DNA from: Thalassarchaeum sp002495735
Lineage (GTDB): Archaea; Thermoplasmatota; Poseidoniia; Poseidoniales; Thalassarchaeaceae
Length of the DNA stretch: 64,000 nucleotides
Assembly: GCA_937911265.1 (NCBI GenBank)
Contig: CALDRG010000022.1
Coordinates: 1 to 64,000 of the forward strand
Direction of reading: 5' to 3'
The position numbers and the translations under genes are program-made. A model generated the notes under the pieces. The model did not search any database. It had not been told where the DNA came from and worked only from the letters and a program-made list of their open reading frames with translations. This document shows, piece after piece, positions 41,263 to 50,748 of this stretch; position 1 is the first letter of the stretch, and every line of letters starts with the position of its first letter.

Positions 41263-41655
41263 ATGAAGGGGGAGGTAAAGTGGACCGGAGCAGGCGGTTA
41301 TGTTGGTACCGCTTCTAGCGGTAAGAGCTTCGGAATCTACGGTGACTCTTCCCCTAGCCCTACAGAGATGGTAATTCACGCACATGCTGCTTGCTCTTTG
41401 ATCGATGTAATTGATGGTCTGAAACATAGAATAGCAAATGTGGAATATGCGACAGTCGAAATTGAGGTTGAGATGGCGGAAAAAGTTCCCAAGGTTTTCA
41501 CATCTGTCAACATGAATTACATCATCAAAGGCGATGTTCCCGAAGCCCTTGTCCGCCGGCTCATTGAAAGTAGTCACGAGAGATACTGTAGAATCGGGAT
41601 AATGATTACTCGTTCAGGAGCATCGTTGGATTGGTCACTTGATATGAGAACCTAA
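41263..41655 (+). CDS. OsmC-family protein (putative peroxiredoxin)
   Basis: A 130-residue OsmC/Ohr-superfamily protein. The two redox cysteines are present: C44 (HAACSLIDVIDGL, start of the long central helix) and C109 (SHERYCRIGIMI). The family reduces organic hydroperoxides using such a pair. The N-terminal strand KGEVKWTGAGGYVGTA and SPTEMVIHA also fit. It resembles the shorter YhfA-like branch more than Ohr. The gene is divergent from icd and followed by 126 bp with no recognisable feature before nrdJ. Confidence 0.85.
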   Translation: MKGEVKWTGAGGYVGTASSGKSFGIYGDSSPSPTEMVIHAHAACSLIDVIDGLKHRIANVEYATVEIEVEMAEKVPKVFTSVNMNYIIKGDVPEALVRRLIESSHERYCRIGIMITRSGASLDWSLDMRT

Positions 41656-41781
41656 TAGAATCAATAATCTAACAATTGGTGTTCTATGGGAGCAGGGAAT
41701 AATTCCTTGATTCGCCTCTGAGACAACTGAAGATTTCCTCAATCATTAAACACCCTCCATTAGGAAGAGTGAATCCCTTGC

Positions 41782-44700
41782 GTGGGACAGGGACAAATCG
41801 AATCGGAATCGACGATGGAGGGAGAGGGTATGCAGACTAGAGTCAAAGCAGATACCGAAGCCGGAATCGCAGAATCGGGGATGGTCATTGAGCGTCGGTT
41901 CACAACGGCCGGTGATGACCCGTTCGACACCTTCGACTGGATAGAGATGGATGTCGAGATTAGGAACCCAGACGGTTCTATGGCAGATACCATTGAGGGG
42001 GTGAAACTTCCCTCAGGCTTCACTGGCGTACCTGGAAAGGTGTGTGCTCAGAAGTACCTGCGCAAGGCCGGTGTTCCGAAGCATCTACGCAAGGTGCCAG
42101 AGGATAATGTACCCGTCTGGTTGCAGCGTAGTGTACCGGACCACGAGAGGCTTCAGACTGTAGAGGCCAAAGAGAGAATGGGTGGAGAAGCTGACGGGAG
42201 GAATCTCTTCCGTCGACTCGCAGGGACCTGGACCTACTGGGGCTGGAAGTACGGCTACTTTGCCAGCGAGGCTGATGCCCGCGCCTACTTCGACGAGATG
42301 TGTTACTTGATCGCAAGCCAGCGCTCGGCACCTAACAGCCCCCAGTGGTTCAATACCGGACTGCATTGGGCCTATGGCATCGAGGGGCCGGCTCAAGGCC
42401 ACTCGTTCATCGACCCTGCCAGTGGAGAACTGGAGTACTCAACTAACGCTTACGAGCACCCTCAACCTCACGCCTGCTTCATCCAATCGGTATCCGACTC
42501 TCTGGTCGGTGGCTCAGAGTCAATTATGGGCCTGTGGAACCGAGAAGCGTTACTATTCAAGTTCGGCTCAGGAACCGGTTCGAACTTCTCCAGAATCCGA
42601 GGAGCGGGTGAGCCTCTCTCGGGTGGCGGCAGCTCGAGTGGATTGCTGTCCTTCCTCAAGATAGGCGATAGGGCCGCTGGGGCGATAAAGTCCGGCGGCA
42701 CCACCAGAAGGGCAGCCAAAATGGTTACTCTGGATCTCGACCATCCCGATATCGAGGAGTACATAGACTGGAAGTCGAGTGAGGAGGAAAAGGTCTCAGC
42801 ACTAGTGATAGGGAGCAATATCCTGCAGAAGCACGCTAATGTCCTGATGGATGCGATTTGGGAGTACGGCGATGACGAAGGCCGATTCGACCAGAACGCC
42901 AACCTCGGTCTGCGCAGAGCCATGGTGCGAGCTATCGGAGAACATGTTCCACCACCTCATATCCAGAGGATACTGGACCTTGCGAAGCAGGGATGGAAAG
43001 GTGTCGACTTCGAGGTTCTGGACACCGACTGGCAGGGTGAGGCTTACCTTACTGTATCTGGTCAGAACAGCAACAACTCGGTCCGCGTCCCGAATCGGTT
43101 CATGGAATCGGTCAAGGAGGGTGGTGATTGGAACCTCTACTGGAGGACCGAACTGGAGAGTTCAGAGGCAGAGGGAAGGGATCCCGAACCGTGCAAAACC
43201 CTAGATGCGGGAGAATTGTGGAACAAGGTGGCATACACTGCTTGGGCCTGTGCTGACCCCGGCGTCCAATATGACACCACCATCAATGAGTGGCACACCT
43301 GCCCCGAGGGAGGGAGAATCAACGGCTCCAACCCCTGCTCCGAGTACATGTTCCTCGATGACACTGCCTGCAATTTGGCCAGTATCAATCTCCTACACTA
43401 CTACGACCTCAACACCCAAACTTTCCAGATAGACGACTTCAGACATAGCGTCAGACTTTGGACCACGACCCTCGAGATCAGCGTTCTAATGGCGCAGTTC
43501 CCCTCTGAGGAGATAGCACGCAAGTCGTACGAATATCGCACTCTGGGTCTAGGCTACTGCAACATAGGCTCTCTGTTGATGCACATGGGCATTCCATATG
43601 ACGACGAGCGAGCCTATGCAATCTGTGGAGCGATCACCTCCATCATGTGCGGCGAGACCTACTCGACTAGTGCGGAGATGGCTTCGATACTCGGAACCTT
43701 TTCTGACTACGAGAGGAATTCCGAGCACATGCTGAAAGTGATGAGAAATCACAGGAGGGCTGCTTACGATTCGCCGGTGGACGAATACGAGGGGCTCACC
43801 GTTCCGCCCATGGGAATTAACTCGAAGAAATGCCCGAAGGACCTACTCGAGGCGGCGAGGGAATCCTGGGATCGCGCGGTCAGAGATGGAGAGGAGCATG
43901 GATACAGGAACGCGCAGACCACGGTCATCGCGCCCACTGGTACCATCGGCCTGGTGATGGGCGCGGACACCACCGGCGTTGAACCTCAGTTCTCACTCGT
44001 GCAGTTCAAGACGCTAGCTGGAGGCGGTTCGCTGAGAATTGTCAACAAGGGTGTACCGAACGCTCTTCGTCGACTTGGCTACTCCGATAGCAAGTGCAAG
44101 ACGATTGAGGAGTATATCGTAGGCACCGGGCGACTCAGCGGATGTCCCACGCTCCCAGTGAACCGCATGAAGGAAGTTGGCTTCAGTGTCGAAGATCTCG
44201 CTGCCGTAGAGAAGAAAATGGGCGATGTGTTCGATTTGCGCTCGGCCTTCGCACCGACTCTACTCGGAAAGGAACTGTGCACAGGCGCCCTCGGAATGTC
44301 AGAGGAGCAATATGAAGATTCATTCTTCGATACCCTAGACTTCCTCGGCTTCACCTCCGAGGAGATAGAAGCGGCTCAATCCCATATCTTCGGGAATCTG
44401 ACCATCGAAGGAGCGCCTGGACTCAAGAAAGAACATCTGGCCGTGTTCGACTGTGCCACTCCATGCGGGGCGAAAGGAACGAGGTCAATCGCATGGCCTG
44501 CTCATGTGAAGATGATGGCTTCTGCGCAGCCATTCATCTCGGGAGCGATTTCCAAGACCATTAACATGCCATCCAATTCAACAGTAGATGATGTCAGAGA
44601 AGCTTACAACCTCAGTCACACTACCATGAACAAGGCATGTGCGGTTTACCGCGACTGCTCAAAATTATCGCAACCCCTGATGAACAAACTCGTCGAGGAC

Positions 44701-45474
44701 ACCGAACTGGCCGAAGAGGTCACTGAAGAGGAAAAACTGGTAGAGAGAATGGTCGTGGAGACTGTCAAGGCTCTGCCCCTTCCAGAATCCGTGGCTCAGC
44801 CAGTGGCTGAGTCATTCGTGAAGTTCATCGCAACCAGACGGACTCTGCCAGATAGGAAGAGGGCTATTTCCACTAAGGCTAGGATAGGCGGGCACAGCGT
44901 CCGTCTGATTACCGGAGAGTACCCAGATGGTAAATTGGGCGAGATTATTCTGGTGACCTCTAAGGAGGGTGCGGCTTGGAGAGCCATGCTCAATCAGTTC
45001 GCAATAGCCGTATCGATTGCTTTGCAACACGGCGTCCCACTAGAGGCTTTCATCAAGGTATTCACTTTCCAGAAATTCGAGCCTAGTGGGCCGGTTGAAG
45101 GCGGTAGTGGGCGGGTCAAGATGGCTTCGAGCTTGGTCGACTGGATTTTCAGAGAGTTGGCCATCGACTACGCCGGACGGGACGACCTCGCCCATGTTGG
45201 CGTCGAAGATTTCGATCAATTCTCAATTAGCAAACCCGAGATTACTGAAGAAGGAGTGATGCGGGTCGAGGGTGAGAAAAGGGAAGTTCAGATGACTCTC
45301 GATGCGACTGTCGCTCCGCTGCAAGAGAAGGATGCCGAGAGTCGTACGCGGCAGGCGGCACGCGAGAGGGGGTTCACCGGGGACATCTGTGATGAATGTG
45401 GAAGCAGCCAGATGGTGCGCAACGGAACCTGTCTGAAGTGCAATGCCTGCGGCTCTACAACCGGTTGCTCGTGA
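41782..45474 (+). CDS. nrdJ: Class II (adenosylcobalamin-dependent) ribonucleoside-diphosphate reductase
   Basis: Reduces ribonucleotides to deoxyribonucleotides with a radical made from coenzyme B12, without oxygen dependence. The 1,230-residue chain is the large NrdJ type. It shows PHACFIQSVSDSLVGG (substrate cysteine), FKFGSGTGSNFSRIRG, GGTTRRAAKMV, NPCSEYMFLDDTACNLASINL near residue 520, PTGTIGLVMGADTTGVEP, and a C-terminal zinc/redox tail with CDECGSSQ and CLKCNACGSTTGCS. No intein is seen: the conserved blocks are contiguous. The start is GTG 41782; ATG 41815 is possible. Its cofactor can be made by the PduO enzyme at 24755. It is convergent with tfb (9 bp). Confidence 0.96.
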   Translation: MGQGQIESESTMEGEGMQTRVKADTEAGIAESGMVIERRFTTAGDDPFDTFDWIEMDVEIRNPDGSMADTIEGVKLPSGFTGVPGKVCAQKYLRKAGVPKHLRKVPEDNVPVWLQRSVPDHERLQTVEAKERMGGEADGRNLFRRLAGTWTYWGWKYGYFASEADARAYFDEMCYLIASQRSAPNSPQWFNTGLHWAYGIEGPAQGHSFIDPASGELEYSTNAYEHPQPHACFIQSVSDSLVGGSESIMGLWNREALLFKFGSGTGSNFSRIRGAGEPLSGGGSSSGLLSFLKIGDRAAGAIKSGGTTRRAAKMVTLDLDHPDIEEYIDWKSSEEEKVSALVIGSNILQKHANVLMDAIWEYGDDEGRFDQNANLGLRRAMVRAIGEHVPPPHIQRILDLAKQGWKGVDFEVLDTDWQGEAYLTVSGQNSNNSVRVPNRFMESVKEGGDWNLYWRTELESSEAEGRDPEPCKTLDAGELWNKVAYTAWACADPGVQYDTTINEWHTCPEGGRINGSNPCSEYMFLDDTACNLASINLLHYYDLNTQTFQIDDFRHSVRLWTTTLEISVLMAQFPSEEIARKSYEYRTLGLGYCNIGSLLMHMGIPYDDERAYAICGAITSIMCGETYSTSAEMASILGTFSDYERNSEHMLKVMRNHRRAAYDSPVDEYEGLTVPPMGINSKKCPKDLLEAARESWDRAVRDGEEHGYRNAQTTVIAPTGTIGLVMGADTTGVEPQFSLVQFKTLAGGGSLRIVNKGVPNALRRLGYSDSKCKTIEEYIVGTGRLSGCPTLPVNRMKEVGFSVEDLAAVEKKMGDVFDLRSAFAPTLLGKELCTGALGMSEEQYEDSFFDTLDFLGFTSEEIEAAQSHIFGNLTIEGAPGLKKEHLAVFDCATPCGAKGTRSIAWPAHVKMMASAQPFISGAISKTINMPSNSTVDDVREAYNLSHTTMNKACAVYRDCSKLSQPLMNKLVEDTELAEEVTEEEKLVERMVVETVKALPLPESVAQPVAESFVKFIATRRTLPDRKRAISTKARIGGHSVRLITGEYPDGKLGEIILVTSKEGAAWRAMLNQFAIAVSIALQHGVPLEAFIKVFTFQKFEPSGPVEGGSGRVKMASSLVDWIFRELAIDYAGRDDLAHVGVEDFDQFSISKPEITEEGVMRVEGEKREVQMTLDATVAPLQEKDAESRTRQAARERGFTGDICDECGSSQMVRNGTCLKCNACGSTTGCS

Positions 45475-45483
45475 GCAGTGTGC

Positions 45484-46416
45484 TCAAATCTCAAGCTCGA
45501 TATTGAGATTTTGTATCAGTTCCTTGTAGCGGTTCCTGATTGTGACCTCAGTCACACCAGCTACCTCAGCGACCTCGCGCTGGGTCCTGCGCTTGCCACA
45601 CAGAACGCTAGCGATGTAGATGATCGAGGCTGCTATTCCAGTTGGACCTCGTCCACTCGTGAGTTCCTTCTCCTGAGCAGCGGCGATTAGTTCGTATGCC
45701 TTCGACTGGACCTCTGCGTCCAAGTGCAGACCAGAACAGAATCTCGGTATGTAGTCCTCTGGCTTGGTAGGTGGTATCTTCATCTTGAGTTCGCGGACCA
45801 TGAAGCGGTAGGTCCGACCAATTTCCTTGCGGCCGGTTCGACTGGCCTCTCCAATTTCGTCAAGGGTTCGAGGGTTGTTGCACTGCCTGCATGCGGCGTA
45901 GAGGCTGGCTGCGGCGACTCCTTCGATAGAGCGTCCACGGATGAGCCTGGCCTCAACGGCTTTCTTGTAGTTCACAGCGGCTGCCTCGCGAATCGACTTC
46001 GGTAGATCAAGGCGGCTAGCCATGCGATCAAGCTCGGCCAGAGCCATGGCGAGGTTTCGCTCGGTGGCGTTGCTTACGCGGGAGCGCTTCTGCCACTTCC
46101 TCATGCGATAGAACTGGCTTCGGTAGCGGCTGGAGATTGCCTTTCCAGAGTAGTCTTTGTTCTGCCAGTCAATGTCGGTGGACAATCCCTTGTCGTGCAG
46201 CATGACCGTCATAGGTGCTCCCGTACGTGCGCGCTGATCGCCCTGCTCAGGGCTGAACACGCGCCACTCGGCGCCTTGGTCGATTACGTTGTCTTCTAGG
46301 ACTAGTCCGCAGTCCTCACACACCACTTCTCCTCTGGTTTCGTCTCTGTTCAAGCTCCTGCTACCGCACTCGCTGCACTTCACAGTGTCTTCCACTAGAT
46401 ATCCTTCATCTGCCAT
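45484..46416 (-). CDS. tfb: Transcription initiation factor IIB
   Basis: TFB recruits RNA polymerase to TBP-bound promoters. The N-terminal zinc ribbon is CSECGSRSLN ... VVCEDCGLVLEDNVI, followed by the B-reader segment EWRVFSPEQGDQRARTG. Two cyclin repeats follow, including RGRSIEGVAAASLYAACRQ, TLDEIGEASRTGRKEIGRTY and GRGPTGIAASIIYIASVL. The last repeat has the DNA-contacting helix-turn-helix (TQREVAEVAGVTEVTIRNRY). Its 310 residues are typical. This is strong evidence for an archaeal source. It is divergent from the aconitase-family gene across 180 bp. Confidence 0.97.
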   Translation of the reverse strand: MADEGYLVEDTVKCSECGSRSLNRDETRGEVVCEDCGLVLEDNVIDQGAEWRVFSPEQGDQRARTGAPMTVMLHDKGLSTDIDWQNKDYSGKAISSRYRSQFYRMRKWQKRSRVSNATERNLAMALAELDRMASRLDLPKSIREAAAVNYKKAVEARLIRGRSIEGVAAASLYAACRQCNNPRTLDEIGEASRTGRKEIGRTYRFMVRELKMKIPPTKPEDYIPRFCSGLHLDAEVQSKAYELIAAAQEKELTSGRGPTGIAASIIYIASVLCGKRRTQREVAEVAGVTEVTIRNRYKELIQNLNIELEI

Positions 46417-46465
46417 TCTTTCACACCACCCTTGCTGGCAAAGGTAGTAAATCCCGACAGACCAT

Positions 46466-46475
46466 CTTATTTAAG
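46466..46475 (-). promoter_or_regulatory. TATA-like box upstream of tfb
   Basis: CTTAAATAAG on the minus strand lies 50-59 nt before the tfb ATG, which would give a leader of roughly 30 nt. It is the most AT-rich TATA-like string in the tfb/aconitase intergenic region. Confidence 0.4.
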
Positions 46476-46595
46476 AGTGATAGTAGAAGAAAAAAGTACA
46501 ACCGCCTTACTGAGCGGCTGTGTAAGACTATACGACCATTGAGAATGATGAAATAGAGCGCGGCCTTGACGTTAATCGAAAGAGGTGGTGTAACC

Positions 46596-48593
46596 TTGTC
46601 CGAACAGTGGCCCCCGGCAGAGATAGCTCTGACCCCTGGTAAGAGGGTGCTCTTTCTCACCAAGGATCTCGAACTGATACGCAGGCAGCTCTACGAGGGC
46701 CTCGATTTGTGTATGGTTGATCTTGAGGTCGACGATCTGCTCGATGACATCAACACCGATGTCATGACCCCGGCTTGGGTCTGTTTCGACCACGAGCCGG
46801 CAATCATAGCCGAGAACGCCTACGCCGGCCTAGTTCACGAAGGGAGGCGTGTGTTCGAGCCTCGCGCATTGCTGGACGGTGGCTTCGAAGCCATAGTATC
46901 CGGACACCGTAAGGGCACAGGGTCAAGCCGCGAGACTGCCGCTCAATGCGAGCGTTGGTCGGGAATCAGGATTGTTATCGCGGCGTCCTTCGCACCGATT
47001 CACGAGCGAAACAACATCAACCTCGGTCAATTGATGGGTGACTATGGGATGCTGGAGAGGCTGCAATCCGGTGAGAGTATATCGCTGAATGAGTTCACCT
47101 CTGAGTACGACCCGGTGACCAGCCTGATTATTGAAAACGGTGGCATCCTGCCATTTGCGAAGAGTCTCGGAGCGGGAGATATCAGTCTCCCTGAGTTGAA
47201 AACCGAGTCGCGACCAATGACTATGGTTGAGAAGATGATCGCGAACAAACTTCTGGGTCAGAACGGCGCGGCGCGCTATGTCAAGCCCGGTGACGCCGTA
47301 CTCTCGCAGGTCGACGGTGGCTACTCGCATGAGTTCACAACCGCACAGGTCCACGAGTTCCTCAAGCAGGAATACGGCAACGATTACTCGCTTCCCAATC
47401 CATCGAAATACGCAGTCTTTGAGGACCATTTACTGTACGCCACCGGAGTGCCGAAGTTTGGTCGTTTCACAGAGAAGATTCAGACCCTGCGAGATATGCA
47501 GCGAGTGTTCCAGCAGCACACCGGGGTGCGCGACTATTCCGCGGAGGACGGCATCAGCCCTGGCATCTGCCATCAAGTCGCCAGAGAGGAATTTATCGAT
47601 GTTGGCGATTTCATTCAAGCAACCGATTCTCACACTTGTATGGGCGGTGCTACGAACGCACTAGCCTACGGTGTTGGCTCGACCGAGTACGCCAACCTCG
47701 TGCACAACCAATTCGCTTTTGTACAAGTCCCAGAGAGTATTCGCTTCGAACTGGTGGGTAACCTAGACCCCGGGTGCACAGCCAAGGATGTCATACTCCA
47801 TATCCTCTGGAAGTATGCCGCTGAGTCCGAGACACTTGACCGTAGTATGGAGTTCGGTGGCTCCGGACTTGCCAGTTTATCGATGGATGAGAGGGCTACT
47901 CTGTGCAACATGGCCACTGAGTGTAGTGCTAAGACTGGGATATGCGAACCAGACAGTCTCACTGTAGATTGGTTGATGAACCGCAGATCTGGACTGAGTG
48001 AGGCAGAGGTGCGCAGCGCCTTCGTGCTGCCGGACGATGGAGCGGAGTATCACGGCGGAGTGCACACCATCGACCTGGAACAGATCCGTCCGATGGTCGC
48101 ACATCCCGGCAAGCCCGATGAGGGAATTCCCTCTGACCCGACAAATGGTGCTTACATAGACGAAATTGGCGAGGTCGGAATAGACATCGCCTACGCGGGT
48201 TCGTGTACTGCTGGTAAGGATGATGATTTCGCCTTCTACGCACAAGTCACCGAGGCGGCCCTCGAAGCAGGTCTGACAATCCCCGAAGGTGTCGAATGCT
48301 ACATCCAGTTCGGCTCAAAGACGGTGAAGAGTCTGTCCGAGAAGAACGGTTGGAGCGAGATGTTCGAGCGCGCTGGTGTCACGCTAATCGACCCCGGGTG
48401 CGGTGCCTGTATAGGAGCTGGGCCCGGAATTAGTGATGATGCGGAGCAGGTCACGATCTCAGCAATTAATCGCAATTACCAGGGTCGCTCTGGGCCGGGC
48501 AAGCTGTATCTGGCAAGCCCCCTGACTGTGATGGCCAGCGCCTTTGTCGGGAAGATTACGGCGTGGCATCCAGATATCTTTGCACAGGATTAA
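46596..48593 (+). CDS. Aconitase-family hydro-lyase with N-terminal swivel domain
   Basis: A 4Fe-4S dehydratase of the aconitase/isopropylmalate isomerase family. Residues about 1-200 are the swivel (LeuD-like) domain, with SGHRKGTGSSRETAAQCE. Residues about 210-665 are the catalytic Fe-S domains, with QATDSHTCMGG (first cluster cysteine) and IDPGCGACIGAGPG (the other two). This order is the reverse of AcnA and of LeuC-LeuD. AcnB also has the swivel first but carries an extra HEAT domain missing here. Aconitase is likely because icd is nearby, but isopropylmalate or homoaconitate activity is possible. TTG 46596 (after AGAGGTGGTG) is preferred to TTG 46566. Confidence 0.88.
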   Translation: MSEQWPPAEIALTPGKRVLFLTKDLELIRRQLYEGLDLCMVDLEVDDLLDDINTDVMTPAWVCFDHEPAIIAENAYAGLVHEGRRVFEPRALLDGGFEAIVSGHRKGTGSSRETAAQCERWSGIRIVIAASFAPIHERNNINLGQLMGDYGMLERLQSGESISLNEFTSEYDPVTSLIIENGGILPFAKSLGAGDISLPELKTESRPMTMVEKMIANKLLGQNGAARYVKPGDAVLSQVDGGYSHEFTTAQVHEFLKQEYGNDYSLPNPSKYAVFEDHLLYATGVPKFGRFTEKIQTLRDMQRVFQQHTGVRDYSAEDGISPGICHQVAREEFIDVGDFIQATDSHTCMGGATNALAYGVGSTEYANLVHNQFAFVQVPESIRFELVGNLDPGCTAKDVILHILWKYAAESETLDRSMEFGGSGLASLSMDERATLCNMATECSAKTGICEPDSLTVDWLMNRRSGLSEAEVRSAFVLPDDGAEYHGGVHTIDLEQIRPMVAHPGKPDEGIPSDPTNGAYIDEIGEVGIDIAYAGSCTAGKDDDFAFYAQVTEAALEAGLTIPEGVECYIQFGSKTVKSLSEKNGWSEMFERAGVTLIDPGCGACIGAGPGISDDAEQVTISAINRNYQGRSGPGKLYLASPLTVMASAFVGKITAWHPDIFAQD

Positions 48594-48675
48594 GAGTGAT
48601 CCTCGGCCGGAGACTTCCATCCAAAAGAGGCCCCGTGCCATCCGGGTATCGGGAGGACCTGACGGAGGTTTGCGA

Positions 48676-50748
48676 ATGAGCAATGAAAAACCACTAGCCG
48701 GGAAACAGAAGCAAATTGCGATAAGCGAATTCTTCGAAAAGAACAAGCATTTCCTAGGGTTCGACTCCCTACAGAGATCCATCATCACGGCTGTCAAGGA
48801 GGCCGTCGACAATTCTCTCGACGCCTGCGAGGAGGAACGGATACTCCCTGATATCAGAGTCGAAATCAACCGACTCAAGGATGGCCGAATAGAGTTGATA
48901 TCCCAAGATAACGGGCCGGGCATACCAAGAGAAGCCATCGAGCACGTCTTCGGCAAGTTCCTGCTTGGATCGAGATTTCACGCAATCAGGCAGACTCGTG
49001 GTCAACAGGGAATTGGAATTACTGGAGTAGTGATGTACGGTCAACTCACCACAGGCTCGAAGACCACTGTTACTTCAAAGGTCGAAGACGAGTCTTCGGC
49101 GGTCCGGGTCGACCTCGGTATTGACACGAGGAAAAACAAAGCGATCAAGAGTGGAGAGAGTAGGGACGTCTGGGTCGACGAGGTCACGGGCGAGGAAATC
49201 AAACACGGCTTAAAGATACGGACCGAGATGAAGGCCAAGTATCAACGAGGCAGGCAGTCGGTCTACCAGTACCTCAGGATGACTTCGATTGTCAATCCAC
49301 ACGCCACCATCAGCCTGACCGTAAAGGACCGTGACGGGAGTGTAATTGAGGAAGGTCACTGGCCTCGCACCACCGACCGTCTCCCTAGGGTGGTGGCGGA
49401 GATTAAGCCCCATCCCCACGGCATCCACCTCGGTACATTGCAGAGGATGCTACGTGAAGCAGAGGAGAGGAAGATGACTTCATTCCTGAGGCACAACTTC
49501 TCCGGAGTCAGCATGAGGGCGGCCCGGGAGATCCTCAAGAAGGCAGGACTTGAGGAGAGCAGGCAACCCCGCAGAATCAAGGCCGAGGAGGCTCAGGCCG
49601 TGCTCGATTCATTCCAGAAGGTCAAACTCTTGAATCCGCCTACTGATTGTCTCTCTCCTATCGAGGACCTGCTAATCAAGAAGGGGCTATCGAAGGCGAT
49701 TGATTCTCGCTTCGCCTCGACTGTTACCAGAGAAACACGGGTCACTCAGGGCAACCCCTTCCAAATCGAAGTCGGTTTGGTTTTCGGGGGGGACCTAGTC
49801 TCTGACAGCCCAATCGAGATCCTGCGATTCGCCAATCGGGTGCCCCTGATGTACCAGCAGGGCGGATGTCTGCTCACGAAGGCGGTGGAATCTGTCGACT
49901 GGAAGCGCTACGGCCTAGATCAGCCGGGTGGTAGGGGACTACCCAAGGGGCCAGCGGCCGTTCTCATTCACCTCGCCTCTACCAACGTCCAGTTCACCAG
50001 TGAGGCAAAGGAAGCCGTCGCTGTCAACGAGGAGGTACTAGGAGAAGTCAGGAGGGCCCTGATGGAAGTAGGCAAGGGCCTGAAGAACCACCTCAAGAAA
50101 AGTTCGCAGAGGAAGAAGGCTCAAGAGAAGTTTGAGTTGATAAACGTCATTCTCCCTGAGATATCACAGAAAACCTCGCAAATACTAGACCGGGATGAGC
50201 CTGATCTAGCGCCGATAATCACCCAGATTATGAATGCGGTTTTCTGCGAGGAAGATCTTGGGTGGGACACAACGAGGAAACTGGCGACCTGTGATATCAC
50301 CGTGTTCAACTACACCGCTCGAGCACGGGCGTACACAATTTTGGCCAAATGGCCAGAAAGCGAAACTGCCGCCATGGTGGACAACCCTCTCGGAGGTCGT
50401 AAGGAGACTCATGGTCTGTGGGCTTGGCGATTGGACACGCTGGACCCTGGCTCCTCGGCGGTTATCTCGTTCACCGTCTCCGGCCTCAACAAGGGTGATT
50501 GGTCGGACATGGAGATATTTTTCAGAGGCAATGGCGACATCATCGGAGCCACCAAGATTGACGAGAATCTACTCGATGAGATGAGGAACAAGGAGGCTCT
50601 TGAAGCCGCAGTGGAAGAGGTACGCAGCACGGAAGATCCTGTGATTAAGAATCTTGCTGGGAGAGCCGAAGAGGCGGTTCGGAACCCAAATGATGAGGGT
50701 GTAATCGACATGGGGTCATTGACTCCAGATCAGGGGGTAGATGAATGA
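48676..50748 (+). CDS. top6B: DNA topoisomerase VI subunit B
   Basis: The ATPase subunit of the archaeal type IIB topoisomerase that relaxes and decatenates DNA. GHKL motifs are clear: KEAVDNSLDACEEERI (N box), SQDNGPGIPREAIEHVFGKF (G1) and RGQQGIGITGVVMYGQ (G2/lid). An H2TH segment (GVSMRAAREILKKAGLE) and the transducer domain follow. At 690 residues it is slightly longer than many relatives because of an acidic C-terminal tail. ATG 48676 is used because upstream codons overlap the aconitase-family gene. The stop overlaps the top6A start by 4 nt (ATGA), so subunits are coupled. Confidence 0.96.
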   Translation: MSNEKPLAGKQKQIAISEFFEKNKHFLGFDSLQRSIITAVKEAVDNSLDACEEERILPDIRVEINRLKDGRIELISQDNGPGIPREAIEHVFGKFLLGSRFHAIRQTRGQQGIGITGVVMYGQLTTGSKTTVTSKVEDESSAVRVDLGIDTRKNKAIKSGESRDVWVDEVTGEEIKHGLKIRTEMKAKYQRGRQSVYQYLRMTSIVNPHATISLTVKDRDGSVIEEGHWPRTTDRLPRVVAEIKPHPHGIHLGTLQRMLREAEERKMTSFLRHNFSGVSMRAAREILKKAGLEESRQPRRIKAEEAQAVLDSFQKVKLLNPPTDCLSPIEDLLIKKGLSKAIDSRFASTVTRETRVTQGNPFQIEVGLVFGGDLVSDSPIEILRFANRVPLMYQQGGCLLTKAVESVDWKRYGLDQPGGRGLPKGPAAVLIHLASTNVQFTSEAKEAVAVNEEVLGEVRRALMEVGKGLKNHLKKSSQRKKAQEKFELINVILPEISQKTSQILDRDEPDLAPIITQIMNAVFCEEDLGWDTTRKLATCDITVFNYTARARAYTILAKWPESETAAMVDNPLGGRKETHGLWAWRLDTLDPGSSAVISFTVSGLNKGDWSDMEIFFRGNGDIIGATKIDENLLDEMRNKEALEAAVEEVRSTEDPVIKNLAGRAEEAVRNPNDEGVIDMGSLTPDQGVDE

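Noticed and set aside
41782..45474. Possible intein in the class II ribonucleotide reductase
   Set aside because: Conserved blocks follow one another at normal spacing, and no Cys/Ser...His-Asn intein ends were seen.
48544..48675. Upstream 44-codon extension of topoisomerase VI subunit B
   Set aside because: It overlaps the end of the aconitase-family gene and encodes nothing like the family; ATG 48676 matches the family N-terminus.
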